Source: JBDRMV01 sp043825615 (lineage in GTDB: Bacteria > CG03). Taken from it: DNA of 64,000 bases. A model generated the notes under the pieces. That model did no database searches. It was not told the DNA's origin and worked only from the letters and a program-made list of their open reading frames with translations. The position numbers and the translations under genes were made by a program. Positions 42,565-50,041 of this stretch are shown here, piece by piece; the stretch's first letter is position 1; every line of letters begins with the position of its first letter. The stretch is taken from positions 1 to 64,000 of the forward strand of contig JBDRRS010000008.1 of assembly GCA_043825615.1 (NCBI GenBank), given 5' to 3'.

Positions 42565-43479
42565 ATGAAGGTGGTGACTTATGCGGACATTTTGTCCGCA
42601 TCGAGGAAAGATAAAAAGGTTTTTGCGGGCGGTAAATACATAATAACGCCGCTTGCAAAAGAGGCGCTGGAAAGGCATGGCGTAAAAATTTTAACTGGGG
42701 GAAAATCAATGCGGAGAGAAATCATTGCAGGGAACTGGAAGATGAATAAAACGGCGGAAGAGGCGGAGTCGCTTGCGCGGGGGATTGCCGACGGTGTCGC
42801 ATCCCGCGGCGGTATATCGGTGAAGAACAGGATTGTTGTTCTGTGTCCGCCGTTTACGGCGCTCGCGGCAGTAAGAGAAATTATAGCGGGAAAAGACAGT
42901 GTTTTTCTCGGCGCGCAGAATGTATATTATGAAGACAAAGGCGCCTTTACGGGAGAGGTTTCCGCCGAAATGCTCAGGACTTCCGGCTGCAGGTTCGTTA
43001 TCGTCGGGCATTCCGAGAGAAGAAAATATTTCGGAGACACGGACAAAATTATAAATCTGAAGGTTAAGAAAGCGCTTGAAAAAGAACTGACTCCGATTCT
43101 GTGCGTGGGCGAAACGCTTGAAGAACGCGAGGCGCACAGGGAACTCAAGGTGGTAAAAAGCCAGCTGAAATCGGATTTGGACGGTCTGGGAAGGGATACC
43201 GGCAAAATTGTGATTGCGTACGAGCCGGTCTGGGCCATCGGAACGGGCAAGACGGCGACGCCTGAAACCGCGCAGAAAATGCACGAGTTTATCAGGAAAG
43301 AAATTTCCGAAATTACATGCTCGGAGACAGCCGAGAAGATGTCAATTCTCTACGGCGGCTCGGTCAACCCGGAGAACGTTAAACAACTCATGGAATGCCC
43401 CGACATCGACGGGGGCCTTATCGGCGGGGCGAGTTTAAAAGCGGCGGACTTTTTAAAACTGGTTTATTACGATGGTTGA
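42565..43479 (+). CDS. tpiA: Triosephosphate isomerase with N-terminal EutQ/EutT-like module
   Basis: From residue 49 (ATG 42709) this is a normal triosephosphate isomerase of 256 residues: GNWKMNKT with the catalytic Lys, VGHSERR with the catalytic His, YEPVWAIGTGKT with the catalytic Glu and the phosphate loop YGGSV. The first 48 residues are extra, reading VTYADILSASRKDKKVF then GGKYIITPLAKEALERHGV. This resembles the N-terminal 45 residues of the microcompartment proteins EutQ and EutT and the C-terminal half of the 51875-52153 protein. The frame is continuous, so a fused protein is expected, although internal initiation at 42709 is possible. TIM would move glyceraldehyde-3-phosphate from DeoC to glycolysis. 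It overlaps pduL by 8 nt. Confidence 0.9.
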   Translation: MKVVTYADILSASRKDKKVFAGGKYIITPLAKEALERHGVKILTGGKSMRREIIAGNWKMNKTAEEAESLARGIADGVASRGGISVKNRIVVLCPPFTALAAVREIIAGKDSVFLGAQNVYYEDKGAFTGEVSAEMLRTSGCRFVIVGHSERRKYFGDTDKIINLKVKKALEKELTPILCVGETLEEREAHRELKVVKSQLKSDLDGLGRDTGKIVIAYEPVWAIGTGKTATPETAQKMHEFIRKEISEITCSETAEKMSILYGGSVNPENVKQLMECPDIDGGLIGGASLKAADFLKLVYYDG

Positions 43480-44092
43480 TTTAAAAGGGCTTGTCGAAGA
43501 GATTGTAAGAAAAATAGAACGGTCGCAGAAACCGGTTGTCTGTAATGTTTCAAGCAGGCATGTTCATGTTACGGAAGATGTTTTCCGCGGCCTCTTCGGG
43601 AGTTCGTACCCGTTAAGAAAATTGAGGGATTTAAGACAGCCGGGGGAGTATGCGTCGAAGGAAACGGTTGAGGTCTCGGGACCGAAGGGCGTTCTGAAAA
43701 AAGTCCGTATCCTCGGGCCGCTGAGAAAATATACGCAGGTTGAGGTCTCGAGAACCGACTGCTATGCGCTTGGAATTTCTGCGCCGGTCAGGGAATCGGG
43801 AAACATCAAGGGTTCGGCGCCCGTGAAACTGGCGGGTCCTCAGGGCGAAGTTGATTTGCAAGAGGGCTGTATTGTGGCGAGAAGGCATATTCATATGACG
43901 CCGTCGGATGCGGATGCTTTTAACCTTACGGACGGGCAGCAGGGGAGAATCCAGTTTTCAGGAGGCCGTAGCGGGATTCTAAACGATGTTTTGATAAGAG
44001 TGGCGCCGAACTATATTCTTGAATGTCATATTGATACGGATGAAGCGAACGCTTTTGATTTCAAAAGCGGAGGTTATATTTATATTGTTTGA
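43472..44092 (+). CDS. pduL: Phosphate propanoyl/acetyltransferase PduL
   Basis: The protein is 206 residues. After a short amphipathic N-terminal helix (LKGLVEEIVRKIERS, a likely encapsulation peptide) it has the two PduL half-domains with the zinc-binding histidine motifs SSRHVHVT and ARRHIHMTPSDA, and the DLRQPGEYASKETV and DEANAF motifs. PduL converts acyl-CoA plus phosphate to acyl-phosphate and regenerates CoA inside the compartment, giving acetyl-phosphate for ATP formation. It is a standard core enzyme of metabolosomes. Start at ATG 43472, inside the end of the TIM gene. Confidence 0.95.
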   Translation: MVDLKGLVEEIVRKIERSQKPVVCNVSSRHVHVTEDVFRGLFGSSYPLRKLRDLRQPGEYASKETVEVSGPKGVLKKVRILGPLRKYTQVEVSRTDCYALGISAPVRESGNIKGSAPVKLAGPQGEVDLQEGCIVARRHIHMTPSDADAFNLTDGQQGRIQFSGGRSGILNDVLIRVAPNYILECHIDTDEANAFDFKSGGYIYIV

Positions 44093-44152
44093 AAAGGAGT
44101 GTCAAACGCCTGTCCGCAGTGACGGGGAAGTTTGGCAACAGGAGGGTTAAAA

Positions 44153-44458
44153 ATGGCGGATTATCCGACAGAAGCGCTTGGAATGATTGAAACGAAGGGT
44201 CTTGTCGCTCTCATCGAGGCGGCGGATGCGATGGTAAAATCGGCAATGGTTAAACTTGTCGGTTACGACAAGATCGGCGGCGGTTATGTTACGGTCTGCG
44301 TCCGCGGCGAAGTTGCGGCCTGCCGCGCTGCCTGCGAGGCCGGCTCGGCGGCGGCGCAGAGGATAGGAGAACTGGTTTCGGTCCACGTAATCCCGCAGCC
44401 CCACTCCGATCTTGAAGGCAGACTGCCCATTTCTCTCTCGGCCGCAAAGAAGAGATAA
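44153..44458 (+). CDS. BMC-H shell protein (hexamer) 1
   Basis: The protein is 101 residues with a single BMC domain: ALGMIETKGLVALIEAADAM, the pore region KIGGGYV and the closing VHVIPQPH. Hexamers of such proteins tile the shell facets. The ATG at 44153 is 6 nt after GGAGGG and is preferred to the upstream in-frame start at 44132. It is very similar to BMC-H 3 at 51550, so the two are recent paralogues at opposite ends of the locus. Confidence 0.96.
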   Translation: MADYPTEALGMIETKGLVALIEAADAMVKSAMVKLVGYDKIGGGYVTVCVRGEVAACRAACEAGSAAAQRIGELVSVHVIPQPHSDLEGRLPISLSAAKKR

Positions 44459-44494
44459 TCGGGCGGGCATCGTTTAATCATAACGTAAATACGG

Positions 44495-44773
44495 ATGTCT
44501 TCACTCGGAATGATTGAGACAAGAGGTCTCGTCGGCATTATTGTCGCCTCGGATGCTATGGCAAAGGCGGCGAAGGTTGAGGTCTTGAGCAGGGCTCAGA
44601 CGGGCGCCGGCTATACAACGGTTTTTGTAAGTGGAGATGTTGCTTCCTGCCAGGCGGCCTGCGAGGCGGGAGCAAAGGCGGCGGCGCATTTCGGCGAACT
44701 TGTTGCCGTTCATGTGATACCCCGTCCGGATTTGCAGTTGAAGGAACACTGGCATCAGATAATTGTAAGATAA
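44495..44773 (+). CDS. BMC-H shell protein (hexamer) 2, divergent pore
   Basis: The protein is 92 residues with one BMC domain (SLGMIETRGLVGIIVASDAM, closing VHVIPRPD). The pore loop reads AQTGAGYTT where the other two BMC-H proteins have KIGGGYV, so the hexamer pore should have different size and charge and may pass different metabolites. No Shine-Dalgarno is visible upstream; initiation may rely on the preceding shell gene 36 nt away. Confidence 0.95.
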   Translation: MSSLGMIETRGLVGIIVASDAMAKAAKVEVLSRAQTGAGYTTVFVSGDVASCQAACEAGAKAAAHFGELVAVHVIPRPDLQLKEHWHQIIVR

Positions 44774-44802
44774 ATTTTCCGCCTGCCGACAGACAGGAAA
44801 AT
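44774..44802 (+). other. Intergenic hairpin between shell genes
   Basis: ATTTTCC (44774-44780) pairs with GGAAAAT (44796-44802), with CCTG/CAGG able to extend or compete inside. There is no T tract beyond. Such hairpins between shell genes can protect or separate mRNA segments and tune shell protein ratios; that role is only inferred. Confidence 0.4.
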
Positions 44803-44819
44803 CGTGTAAGGGGGAATAA

Positions 44820-45119
44820 ATGCAGTTTGCAAGAGTTATAGGTAATTGCGTCTGTACGACGAAGGACGAAAAACTCCCGAAGGAGAAACTTCTCGTTATT
44901 CAACCGGTTGATTTGACTTTTAAAAAACCGGCGGGGGGGTCTCTCGTGGGCATTGACGTGGTCGGCGCAGGAGCAGGGGAACTCGTTCTTTTTGTTTCGG
45001 GGTCTTCCGCAAGGCAGACCAGCATTACGGAGAATAGACCGACCGACTGCACCGTAATGGCGATTGTCGATTATGTCGAGAAGGACGGCAAAACGATTTT
45101 TTCAAAGCACAAAGAATAA
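44820..45119 (+). CDS. BMC-P (EutN/CcmL) pentameric vertex protein 1
   Basis: The 99-residue protein has the EutN/CcmL fold signature: FARVIGNCVCTTKDEKL at the start, KLLVIQPVDL in the middle, GAGAGELVLFVSGSSAR and the closing AIVDYVEKDG. Pentamers cap the twelve vertices of the shell. AAGGGGG lies upstream. It is one of three BMC-P genes here. Confidence 0.95.
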   Translation: MQFARVIGNCVCTTKDEKLPKEKLLVIQPVDLTFKKPAGGSLVGIDVVGAGAGELVLFVSGSSARQTSITENRPTDCTVMAIVDYVEKDGKTIFSKHKE

Positions 45120-45146
45120 ACGGCACATTAGGGATTGGGGGTGAAA

Positions 45147-46565
45147 ATGGACAGAAATGATATAGAAAAAATTGTGGGAGAAGTGCTGAAAAGGATTTCC
45201 CCTGCTTCTAAAAATATTTCGCCGCCGCCGGAAAACAAAGGCCCTCTTTTTGAAACAATGGAGGAAGCGGTCGTTGCATCCCGCCAGGCGCAGAGGTTTT
45301 TTCAGGACCAGGGTCTGGAAAAAAGGAAAGAAATCATAGCGGCGATCCGCAAAACTGCCCTCGCAAACGCTGAAGTTCTTGCCCTGGCAGCGCAGGAAGA
45401 AACAAAAATGGGCAGGGTAGATGATAAGACACAAAAAAACCTGCTTGCGGCAAGAAAGACCCCCGGCGTAGAGGACATTCAGCCGTCCGCGTTTACCGGC
45501 GACAGGGGAATGACCCTTGTGGAATACGGACCTTTCGGGGTTATAGGAGCGGTGATTCCTTCAACAAACCCGACTTCCTCGGTTATAAATAACACAATCA
45601 GCATCCTGTCGGGCGGCAATTCCGTTATTTTCGCTCCGCATCCTTCGGCGAAAAACTGTTCGCAGAAAGCGATAACCCTTTTGCAGGAAGCGGTTCTCGC
45701 AGCGGGCGGACCCCCCGCTTTAATTTCGGCGATGAAAAATCCTTCCATAAAGGGAGCTGAAATGCTTTTCGACGACGCGAGGGTTAAAATGCTCGCCGTT
45801 ACGGGAGGGCCCGCCGTTGTAAAAAGGGCGATGAAAAGCGAAAAGAGAGTTATCGCCGCAGGACCCGGCAACCCCCCTGCCGTCGTTGACGAGACGGCTA
45901 ATTTTCCGAACTGCGCGCAGGATATCATAAGCGGCGCCTCGTTTGACAACGGGGTCCTATGCACCGCAGAGAAAGAAGTTATCGTCTGCGAAAAAGCGTG
46001 GGACAGATTTCTGACTGCGATGCGCGCGGATAAAAGGGCTTACGAATTGACGGAAAAACAAATTGATGAGATTGCGAAAATTGCGATAAAAGAGCCGGCG
46101 ACTCCGGAAAATCCGGAGGCGGTCGTGAACAGGGATTTTATCGGGAGAGATGCGTCCGTTATTGCGGCATCCGCTGGCATTGAAATCCCTTCTTCCGTCC
46201 GGCTCCTCTGGGCGGCTGTGCCGGAAGGGCATCCTTTTGTCTGGACCGAGCAGCTGATGCCTGTCCTGCCGGTCGTCAGGGTTTCCGGCATTGACGAGGC
46301 GGTGGATTTGGCGGTCCGCGTAGAGGGCGGAAACAGACACACTGCGGTGATGCATTCCCTGAATGTGGAGAATCTTTCCAAGATGGCGCGCGCGGTGCAG
46401 TGCTCCATTTTTGTAAAGAACGGGCCTTCTTACATGGGCCTCGGAATGGGCGAGGGTTACGCAACGCTTACGATTGCAACGCCCACCGGCGAAGGCCTTA
46501 CGAAGGCGAAGGATTTTACGCGGGAATTGAGATGCGCTCTCGTGGATTATTTCCGCATTGTATAA
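45147..46565 (+). CDS. BMC CoA-acylating aldehyde dehydrogenase (PduP/EutE-like)
   Basis: The protein is 472 residues. Residues 1-18 (MDRNDIEKIVGEVLKRIS) form an amphipathic helix followed by a Ser/Pro-rich linker, the hallmark of an encapsulation peptide. The dehydrogenase part has GPFGVIGAVIPSTNPTS, the NAD-binding TGGPAVVKRAM and the catalytic Cys in SFDNGVLCTAEKE. It oxidises an aldehyde (acetaldehyde if DeoC supplies it) to acyl-CoA with NAD+. The ATG at 45147 is chosen over TTG 45135. The catalytic Cys is intact and length is normal. Confidence 0.95.
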   Translation: MDRNDIEKIVGEVLKRISPASKNISPPPENKGPLFETMEEAVVASRQAQRFFQDQGLEKRKEIIAAIRKTALANAEVLALAAQEETKMGRVDDKTQKNLLAARKTPGVEDIQPSAFTGDRGMTLVEYGPFGVIGAVIPSTNPTSSVINNTISILSGGNSVIFAPHPSAKNCSQKAITLLQEAVLAAGGPPALISAMKNPSIKGAEMLFDDARVKMLAVTGGPAVVKRAMKSEKRVIAAGPGNPPAVVDETANFPNCAQDIISGASFDNGVLCTAEKEVIVCEKAWDRFLTAMRADKRAYELTEKQIDEIAKIAIKEPATPENPEAVVNRDFIGRDASVIAASAGIEIPSSVRLLWAAVPEGHPFVWTEQLMPVLPVVRVSGIDEAVDLAVRVEGGNRHTAVMHSLNVENLSKMARAVQCSIFVKNGPSYMGLGMGEGYATLTIATPTGEGLTKAKDFTRELRCALVDYFRIV

Positions 46566-46590
46566 GAATCCGGAGCGGGCAGTAACCAAT

Positions 46591-46980
46591 ATGATTATAA
46601 AAAGGTTAAATTACGGCGGAGACATTGTTTCGGAGATTAAAAAAATCTGCGAAAAAGAGGGGATTAAAACCGGCTGGTTTAATGCAGTGGGCGCTTTGAA
46701 AAAACTTTCCTGCGGTTTTTACGACCAGAAAAGAAAGGAATATAAGAAGATTCATTTCAGAAACGGCTGTGAAATAAGTTCGTGCATGGGGAACATTTCT
46801 CTTCTGGACGGGGAAATTTTTGTTCACGCGCATATAAATTTTGCCGACGAAAAAGGTATTGTCCGCGGCGGCCATCTCTTTGAGAGCGAGATTTTCGCGG
46901 CGGAAATTGCGGTTTTTCCGGGTAAAAATATCCTGAAAAGAAAATTTGACAAAAAAACGGGGCTTAAATTATGGCGCTGA
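46591..46980 (+). CDS. PPC/DUF296-domain protein
   Basis: This is a single PPC (DUF296) domain of about 129 residues, with the family histidines and glycines in VHAHINFADEKGIVRGGHLF and the N-terminal IIKRLNYGGDIVSEI. PPC domains form trimers. In plants they accompany AT-hooks; bacterial stand-alone members have unknown function and lack an AT-hook, as here. It lies between the aldehyde dehydrogenase and PduS genes, overlapping PduS by 10 nt. It could be a regulator or a small-molecule-binding trimer of the compartment. An upstream TTG at 46558 is a less likely start. Confidence 0.85.
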   Translation: MIIKRLNYGGDIVSEIKKICEKEGIKTGWFNAVGALKKLSCGFYDQKRKEYKKIHFRNGCEISSCMGNISLLDGEIFVHAHINFADEKGIVRGGHLFESEIFAAEIAVFPGKNILKRKFDKKTGLKLWR

Positions 46981-48293
46981 CAGGAAAAGAAATTATAAAA
47001 AGAGTCCGTGACGCCGGTGTTGTCGGATGCGGCGGCGCGGGTTTCCCTACCCACATTAAGATAGACGCCCGCGTTTCCGCCGTCATTGCCAACGGCGCGG
47101 AATGCGAGCCGATTCTGAAAACCGACCAGTACATAATGGCGGAACATGCCTCGGAGATTGTGAAGGGCGTTGAACTCGTGATGAAGGCATCCGGCGCCGA
47201 AAAAGGATATATTGCTTTGAAAGCAAAATATCACAAAGCCGTTGCGGCGTTTAAGAAGAAGCTTGTGCCGGGAATAAATGTCTTTGAACTCGGCAATTTT
47301 TATCCCGCGGGAGACGAACTCGTGCTCGTTTACGAAGTGACGGGGCGTCTTGTCCCCGAGGCGGGAATCCCGCTTAATGTCGGGGTAATCGTGGATAATG
47401 TCGGGACTCTGTTAAACGTGTGCAAAGCCGTTCAGAATGGCGAACCCGTTCTCGGAAAATATCTCACGATAACCGGCGAGGTTGAAAAACCCGTAATTGT
47501 CAGATGCGCCATCGGCTCGAAAATAGGAGATGTCGTTAAACTTGCGAAACCGCTGAAGCAGGATTACGTTCTGCTCTCGGGCGGGCCGATGATGGGAGAA
47601 ATTATAGACGGTGATTCCGTGGTGACAAAGACAACCGGCGCTGTCGTGGTTCTTTCTCATGATTCGCCGCTGGTTGCGAACCGCCTCCGTAATCGGCGGG
47701 TTTTCAAGAGAATGGCGAAGTCAATCTGCGACCAGTGCATGGACTGCACTCTTATTTGTCCGAGAAACCTCATAGGGCACAGGATTTATCCGCACAGGAT
47801 TATGAGAATGAATTATTTTGATACGGATGAATTGAACGGGATAACTTCGGGAAGTTTTCTGTGTTCGCAGTGCGGTTTATGCGAAATCGCCTGCCCGCAG
47901 GGGCTGTCGCCGAAAGCCGTTTTCAGAGTTGTTAAGGAGAATCTGATTTCAAACGGGCATAAAAATATTTTGAAGGAAACGAATTTGAGGGTTCATTCCG
48001 AAAGAGACCTACGGCAGTTCAGCGCCTTGAGAGTTACACAGCGCCTGGGAATGGCGAAACAGGACAGAGAGGCGGTGTTTTACCCGCGGGAATTTGTTCC
48101 TTCAAAAGTGAAAATTTCTCTTACCGGCAACCCTTCCGAGCCGGTCGTAAAAGAGGGAGATAAAGTTAAAAAAGGCGATTTGATTGCGCGGATTCCCGAA
48201 AAATCTCTCGGGGCAAACATTCATTCCAGCATCAAAGGGACGGTTGTAAAAGTTGACGGGGAATTTATTTATATCGAGCAAAGGGGGAATTAA
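46971..48293 (+). CDS. pduS: PduS-like RnfC-family flavin/Fe-S oxidoreductase
   Basis: The protein is 440 residues. The N-terminus has the RnfC-type glycine-rich GCGGAGFPTH and GAECEPIL motifs for NADH and flavin. The middle has an SLBB domain. Two cysteine clusters at about residues 248-310 read CDQCMDCTLICP and CSQCGLCEIACP, predicted to hold two [4Fe-4S] clusters. A C-terminal barrel-sandwich region follows. PduS reoxidises NADH or passes electrons across the shell in known compartments. The next gene, BMC-T, starts immediately after the stop codon. Confidence 0.93.
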   Translation: MALTGKEIIKRVRDAGVVGCGGAGFPTHIKIDARVSAVIANGAECEPILKTDQYIMAEHASEIVKGVELVMKASGAEKGYIALKAKYHKAVAAFKKKLVPGINVFELGNFYPAGDELVLVYEVTGRLVPEAGIPLNVGVIVDNVGTLLNVCKAVQNGEPVLGKYLTITGEVEKPVIVRCAIGSKIGDVVKLAKPLKQDYVLLSGGPMMGEIIDGDSVVTKTTGAVVVLSHDSPLVANRLRNRRVFKRMAKSICDQCMDCTLICPRNLIGHRIYPHRIMRMNYFDTDELNGITSGSFLCSQCGLCEIACPQGLSPKAVFRVVKENLISNGHKNILKETNLRVHSERDLRQFSALRVTQRLGMAKQDREAVFYPREFVPSKVKISLTGNPSEPVVKEGDKVKKGDLIARIPEKSLGANIHSSIKGTVVKVDGEFIYIEQRGN

Positions 48294-48842
48294 GTGAAAG
48301 TTTCGATAGGTCTGATAGAACTCTCTTCGGTAGCGGCTGGTTTTGAGGTAACAGACGGCATGATAAAAATGTCGGGCGTTGAACTCGTTGAGGCGCATCC
48401 TGTCTGTCCGGGTAAATTCATTGTTCTCGTTGACGGTCTTCTCTCGGATGTTCAAAGCAGCATAGACAGGGGGATAGATATTGCCGGAGAGTTTCTCATT
48501 GACACCCTGATAATCCCGAACGTTCACAAAGAAGTCATCAGCGCGATAAGAGGAATTACGGATGTTTCGGACCTTGAGGCGCTCGGTTCCGTGGAAACGA
48601 TGACCGTTGCAACCTGTATTGTCGCCGCTGATGCGGCGAGGAAGAAAGCGGATGTAAGATTGATTGATGTCCGCCTCGCGATGGGGCTGGGCGGGAAGAG
48701 TTATTTTACCCTGACGGGCGAAGTTGGCGCGGTAAAGACGGCGGTAAATGCCGCCTGCCAGGCGGTTAAAGGAGACGGAATAATCGTTCATAAGATGGTT
48801 ATCCCGAAAGTCCATAAGGACTTGTTGAAAGTTGTGTTGTAA
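48294..48842 (+). CDS. BMC-T tandem-domain shell protein with Cys38 (PduT-like)
   Basis: The protein is 182 residues with two fused BMC domains (GLIELSSVAAGFEVTDGM and the second half with GLGGKSYFTLTGEVGAV). Cys38 in AHPVCPGK sits where the [4Fe-4S]-ligating Cys38 of PduT lies, so the trimer may carry a cluster in its pore. The GTG start abuts the pduS stop with no gap, supporting an electron-transfer pair. Confidence 0.93.
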   Translation: MKVSIGLIELSSVAAGFEVTDGMIKMSGVELVEAHPVCPGKFIVLVDGLLSDVQSSIDRGIDIAGEFLIDTLIIPNVHKEVISAIRGITDVSDLEALGSVETMTVATCIVAADAARKKADVRLIDVRLAMGLGGKSYFTLTGEVGAVKTAVNAACQAVKGDGIIVHKMVIPKVHKDLLKVVL

Positions 48843-48853
48843 GGGGGGCGCGC

Positions 48854-49303
48854 ATGAATATAGCGATAGGTTCCGACCACGGAGGATTTCAGTTGAAAGA
48901 GTATCTGAAAAAAATCCTTCAGAAAAACGGCCACAGCGTTGCGGATTTCGGCTGCTATTCCGAGGAGCCGGTTGATTACCCCGACATCGCTTTTCTCGTC
49001 GCTGAGGCGGTGAAGGATAAAAAATATGAAAAGGGAATTTTGGTTGACGGCACCGGCGGCGGAATGACTCTCGCCGCAAACAAGGTAAAGGGCATAAGGG
49101 CTGTTTGCGCATATAATGAGATGACGGGGGCATTCGCGTCCGAACACGATGACGCGAATATTCTCTGCCTCGGCGGCAAGATGCTCGGCGAACTTCTCGC
49201 CGGGAAAATCGCCGAAGCGTTTTTGAAAACGCCTTTCGGCGGGGCCCGCCACCAGAGGCGTCTGGATAAAATTACGGAGATTGAAAAAAGATATTTCAAA
49301 TAG
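48854..49303 (+). CDS. RpiB/LacAB-family isomerase paralogue 1 (Asp in place of catalytic Cys)
   Basis: The protein is 149 residues with the RpiB fold signatures SDHGGFQLKEYL, EEPVDYPD, AANKVKGIRA and a C-terminal PFGGARHQRRLDKI. Where E. coli RpiB has its catalytic Cys66 (CGTGxG), this protein has Asp65 (VDGTGGGM), and it lacks the Glu used by mycobacterial RpiB. Galactose-6-phosphate isomerase subunit LacA also has Asp there. It might be a non-classical isomerase or a partner of the neighbouring RpiB. AAGGGGGG precedes the start. Confidence 0.9.
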   Translation: MNIAIGSDHGGFQLKEYLKKILQKNGHSVADFGCYSEEPVDYPDIAFLVAEAVKDKKYEKGILVDGTGGGMTLAANKVKGIRAVCAYNEMTGAFASEHDDANILCLGGKMLGELLAGKIAEAFLKTPFGGARHQRRLDKITEIEKRYFK

Positions 49304-49317
49304 AAAGAGGATTAAAA

Positions 49318-49764
49318 ATGAAAATTGCGGTTGCTTCCGACCATGCGGGATTCAGGTATAAAGAAAAAATCAGGAAACATCTCAACGGGTTGGGACTTGA
49401 GGTATCTGATTTTGGAACAGATTCGGAAGAATCGGTTGACTATCCCGATTTCATTGTTCCCGCAGCGAGAGCGGTCGCAAACGGAGAGTGCGAAAAAGGT
49501 ATTGTAATCGGCGGTTCCGGCAACGGCGAGGCCATGGCGGCGAATAAAGTAAAAGGCATCCGCTGCGCTCTTTGCTGGAACGTTGAATCCGCCCGTCTGG
49601 GCCGTGCGCATAATAATGCCAATATGATTTCAATGGGCCAGAGAATGATGGATATAGAAACCGCCCTGGCAATCGTTGAGGAATGGCTAAAAACTCCTTT
49701 TGACGGGGGACGCCACGTCGTAAGGATTAAGAAAATAGCAGAGGTAGAAAATGTTTCCGGCTAA
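49318..49764 (+). CDS. rpiB: Ribose-5-phosphate isomerase B, Glu-type, paralogue 2
   Basis: The protein is 148 residues with SDHAGFRYKEKI, ESVDYPDF and the active-site segment IGGSGNGEAMAANK. The E. coli Cys is Gly here but Glu71 sits in GNGE as in Mycobacterium RpiB, where that Glu is the catalytic base. It should interconvert ribose-5-phosphate and ribulose-5-phosphate, or a related phosphosugar. Adjacent to paralogue 1 and overlapping the next BMC-P gene by 14 nt, it could form a hetero-oligomer like LacA/LacB. Confidence 0.92.
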   Translation: MKIAVASDHAGFRYKEKIRKHLNGLGLEVSDFGTDSEESVDYPDFIVPAARAVANGECEKGIVIGGSGNGEAMAANKVKGIRCALCWNVESARLGRAHNNANMISMGQRMMDIETALAIVEEWLKTPFDGGRHVVRIKKIAEVENVSG

Positions 49765-50041
49765 GGTTATAGGGCGCGTCGTTTCCACACAAAAATGGGA
49801 GACGCTTAAAAGCATAAAACTTCTTTTAATTCAGCCGACCGACTGGAACGGGCATCCGCAGGGTGAGCCGTTCGTCGCCGCCGACAGCGTCGGCGCCGGC
49901 GCCGGAGAGTTTGTTTTTTACGTAAAATCGAGAGAGGCGTGTTTTGCATGGCTTAAAGGGGATAAACAGGTTTTTGAGGAGATGCCCCCTCTTGATGCGA
50001 CGATTATGGGAATCATTGACGGAGTTGATATAAAGAGATGA
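49751..50041 (+). CDS. BMC-P (EutN/CcmL) vertex protein 2
   Basis: The protein is 96 residues with PAKVIGRVVSTQKWETL, KLLLIQPTDW, SVGAGAGEFVFYVKSREA and the closing IMGIIDGVDIKR. It is a normal EutN/CcmL pentamer subunit. The start overlaps rpiB; the last codon and stop form part of the left arm of the palindromic repeat that follows. Confidence 0.94.
   Translation: MFPAKVIGRVVSTQKWETLKSIKLLLIQPTDWNGHPQGEPFVAADSVGAGAGEFVFYVKSREACFAWLKGDKQVFEEMPPLDATIMGIIDGVDIKR

Noticed and set aside
48102..49133. Antisense open frame of 343 codons over pduS, BMC-T and rpiB-like genes
   Set aside because: It covers three well-supported sense genes and has no motif or promoter.
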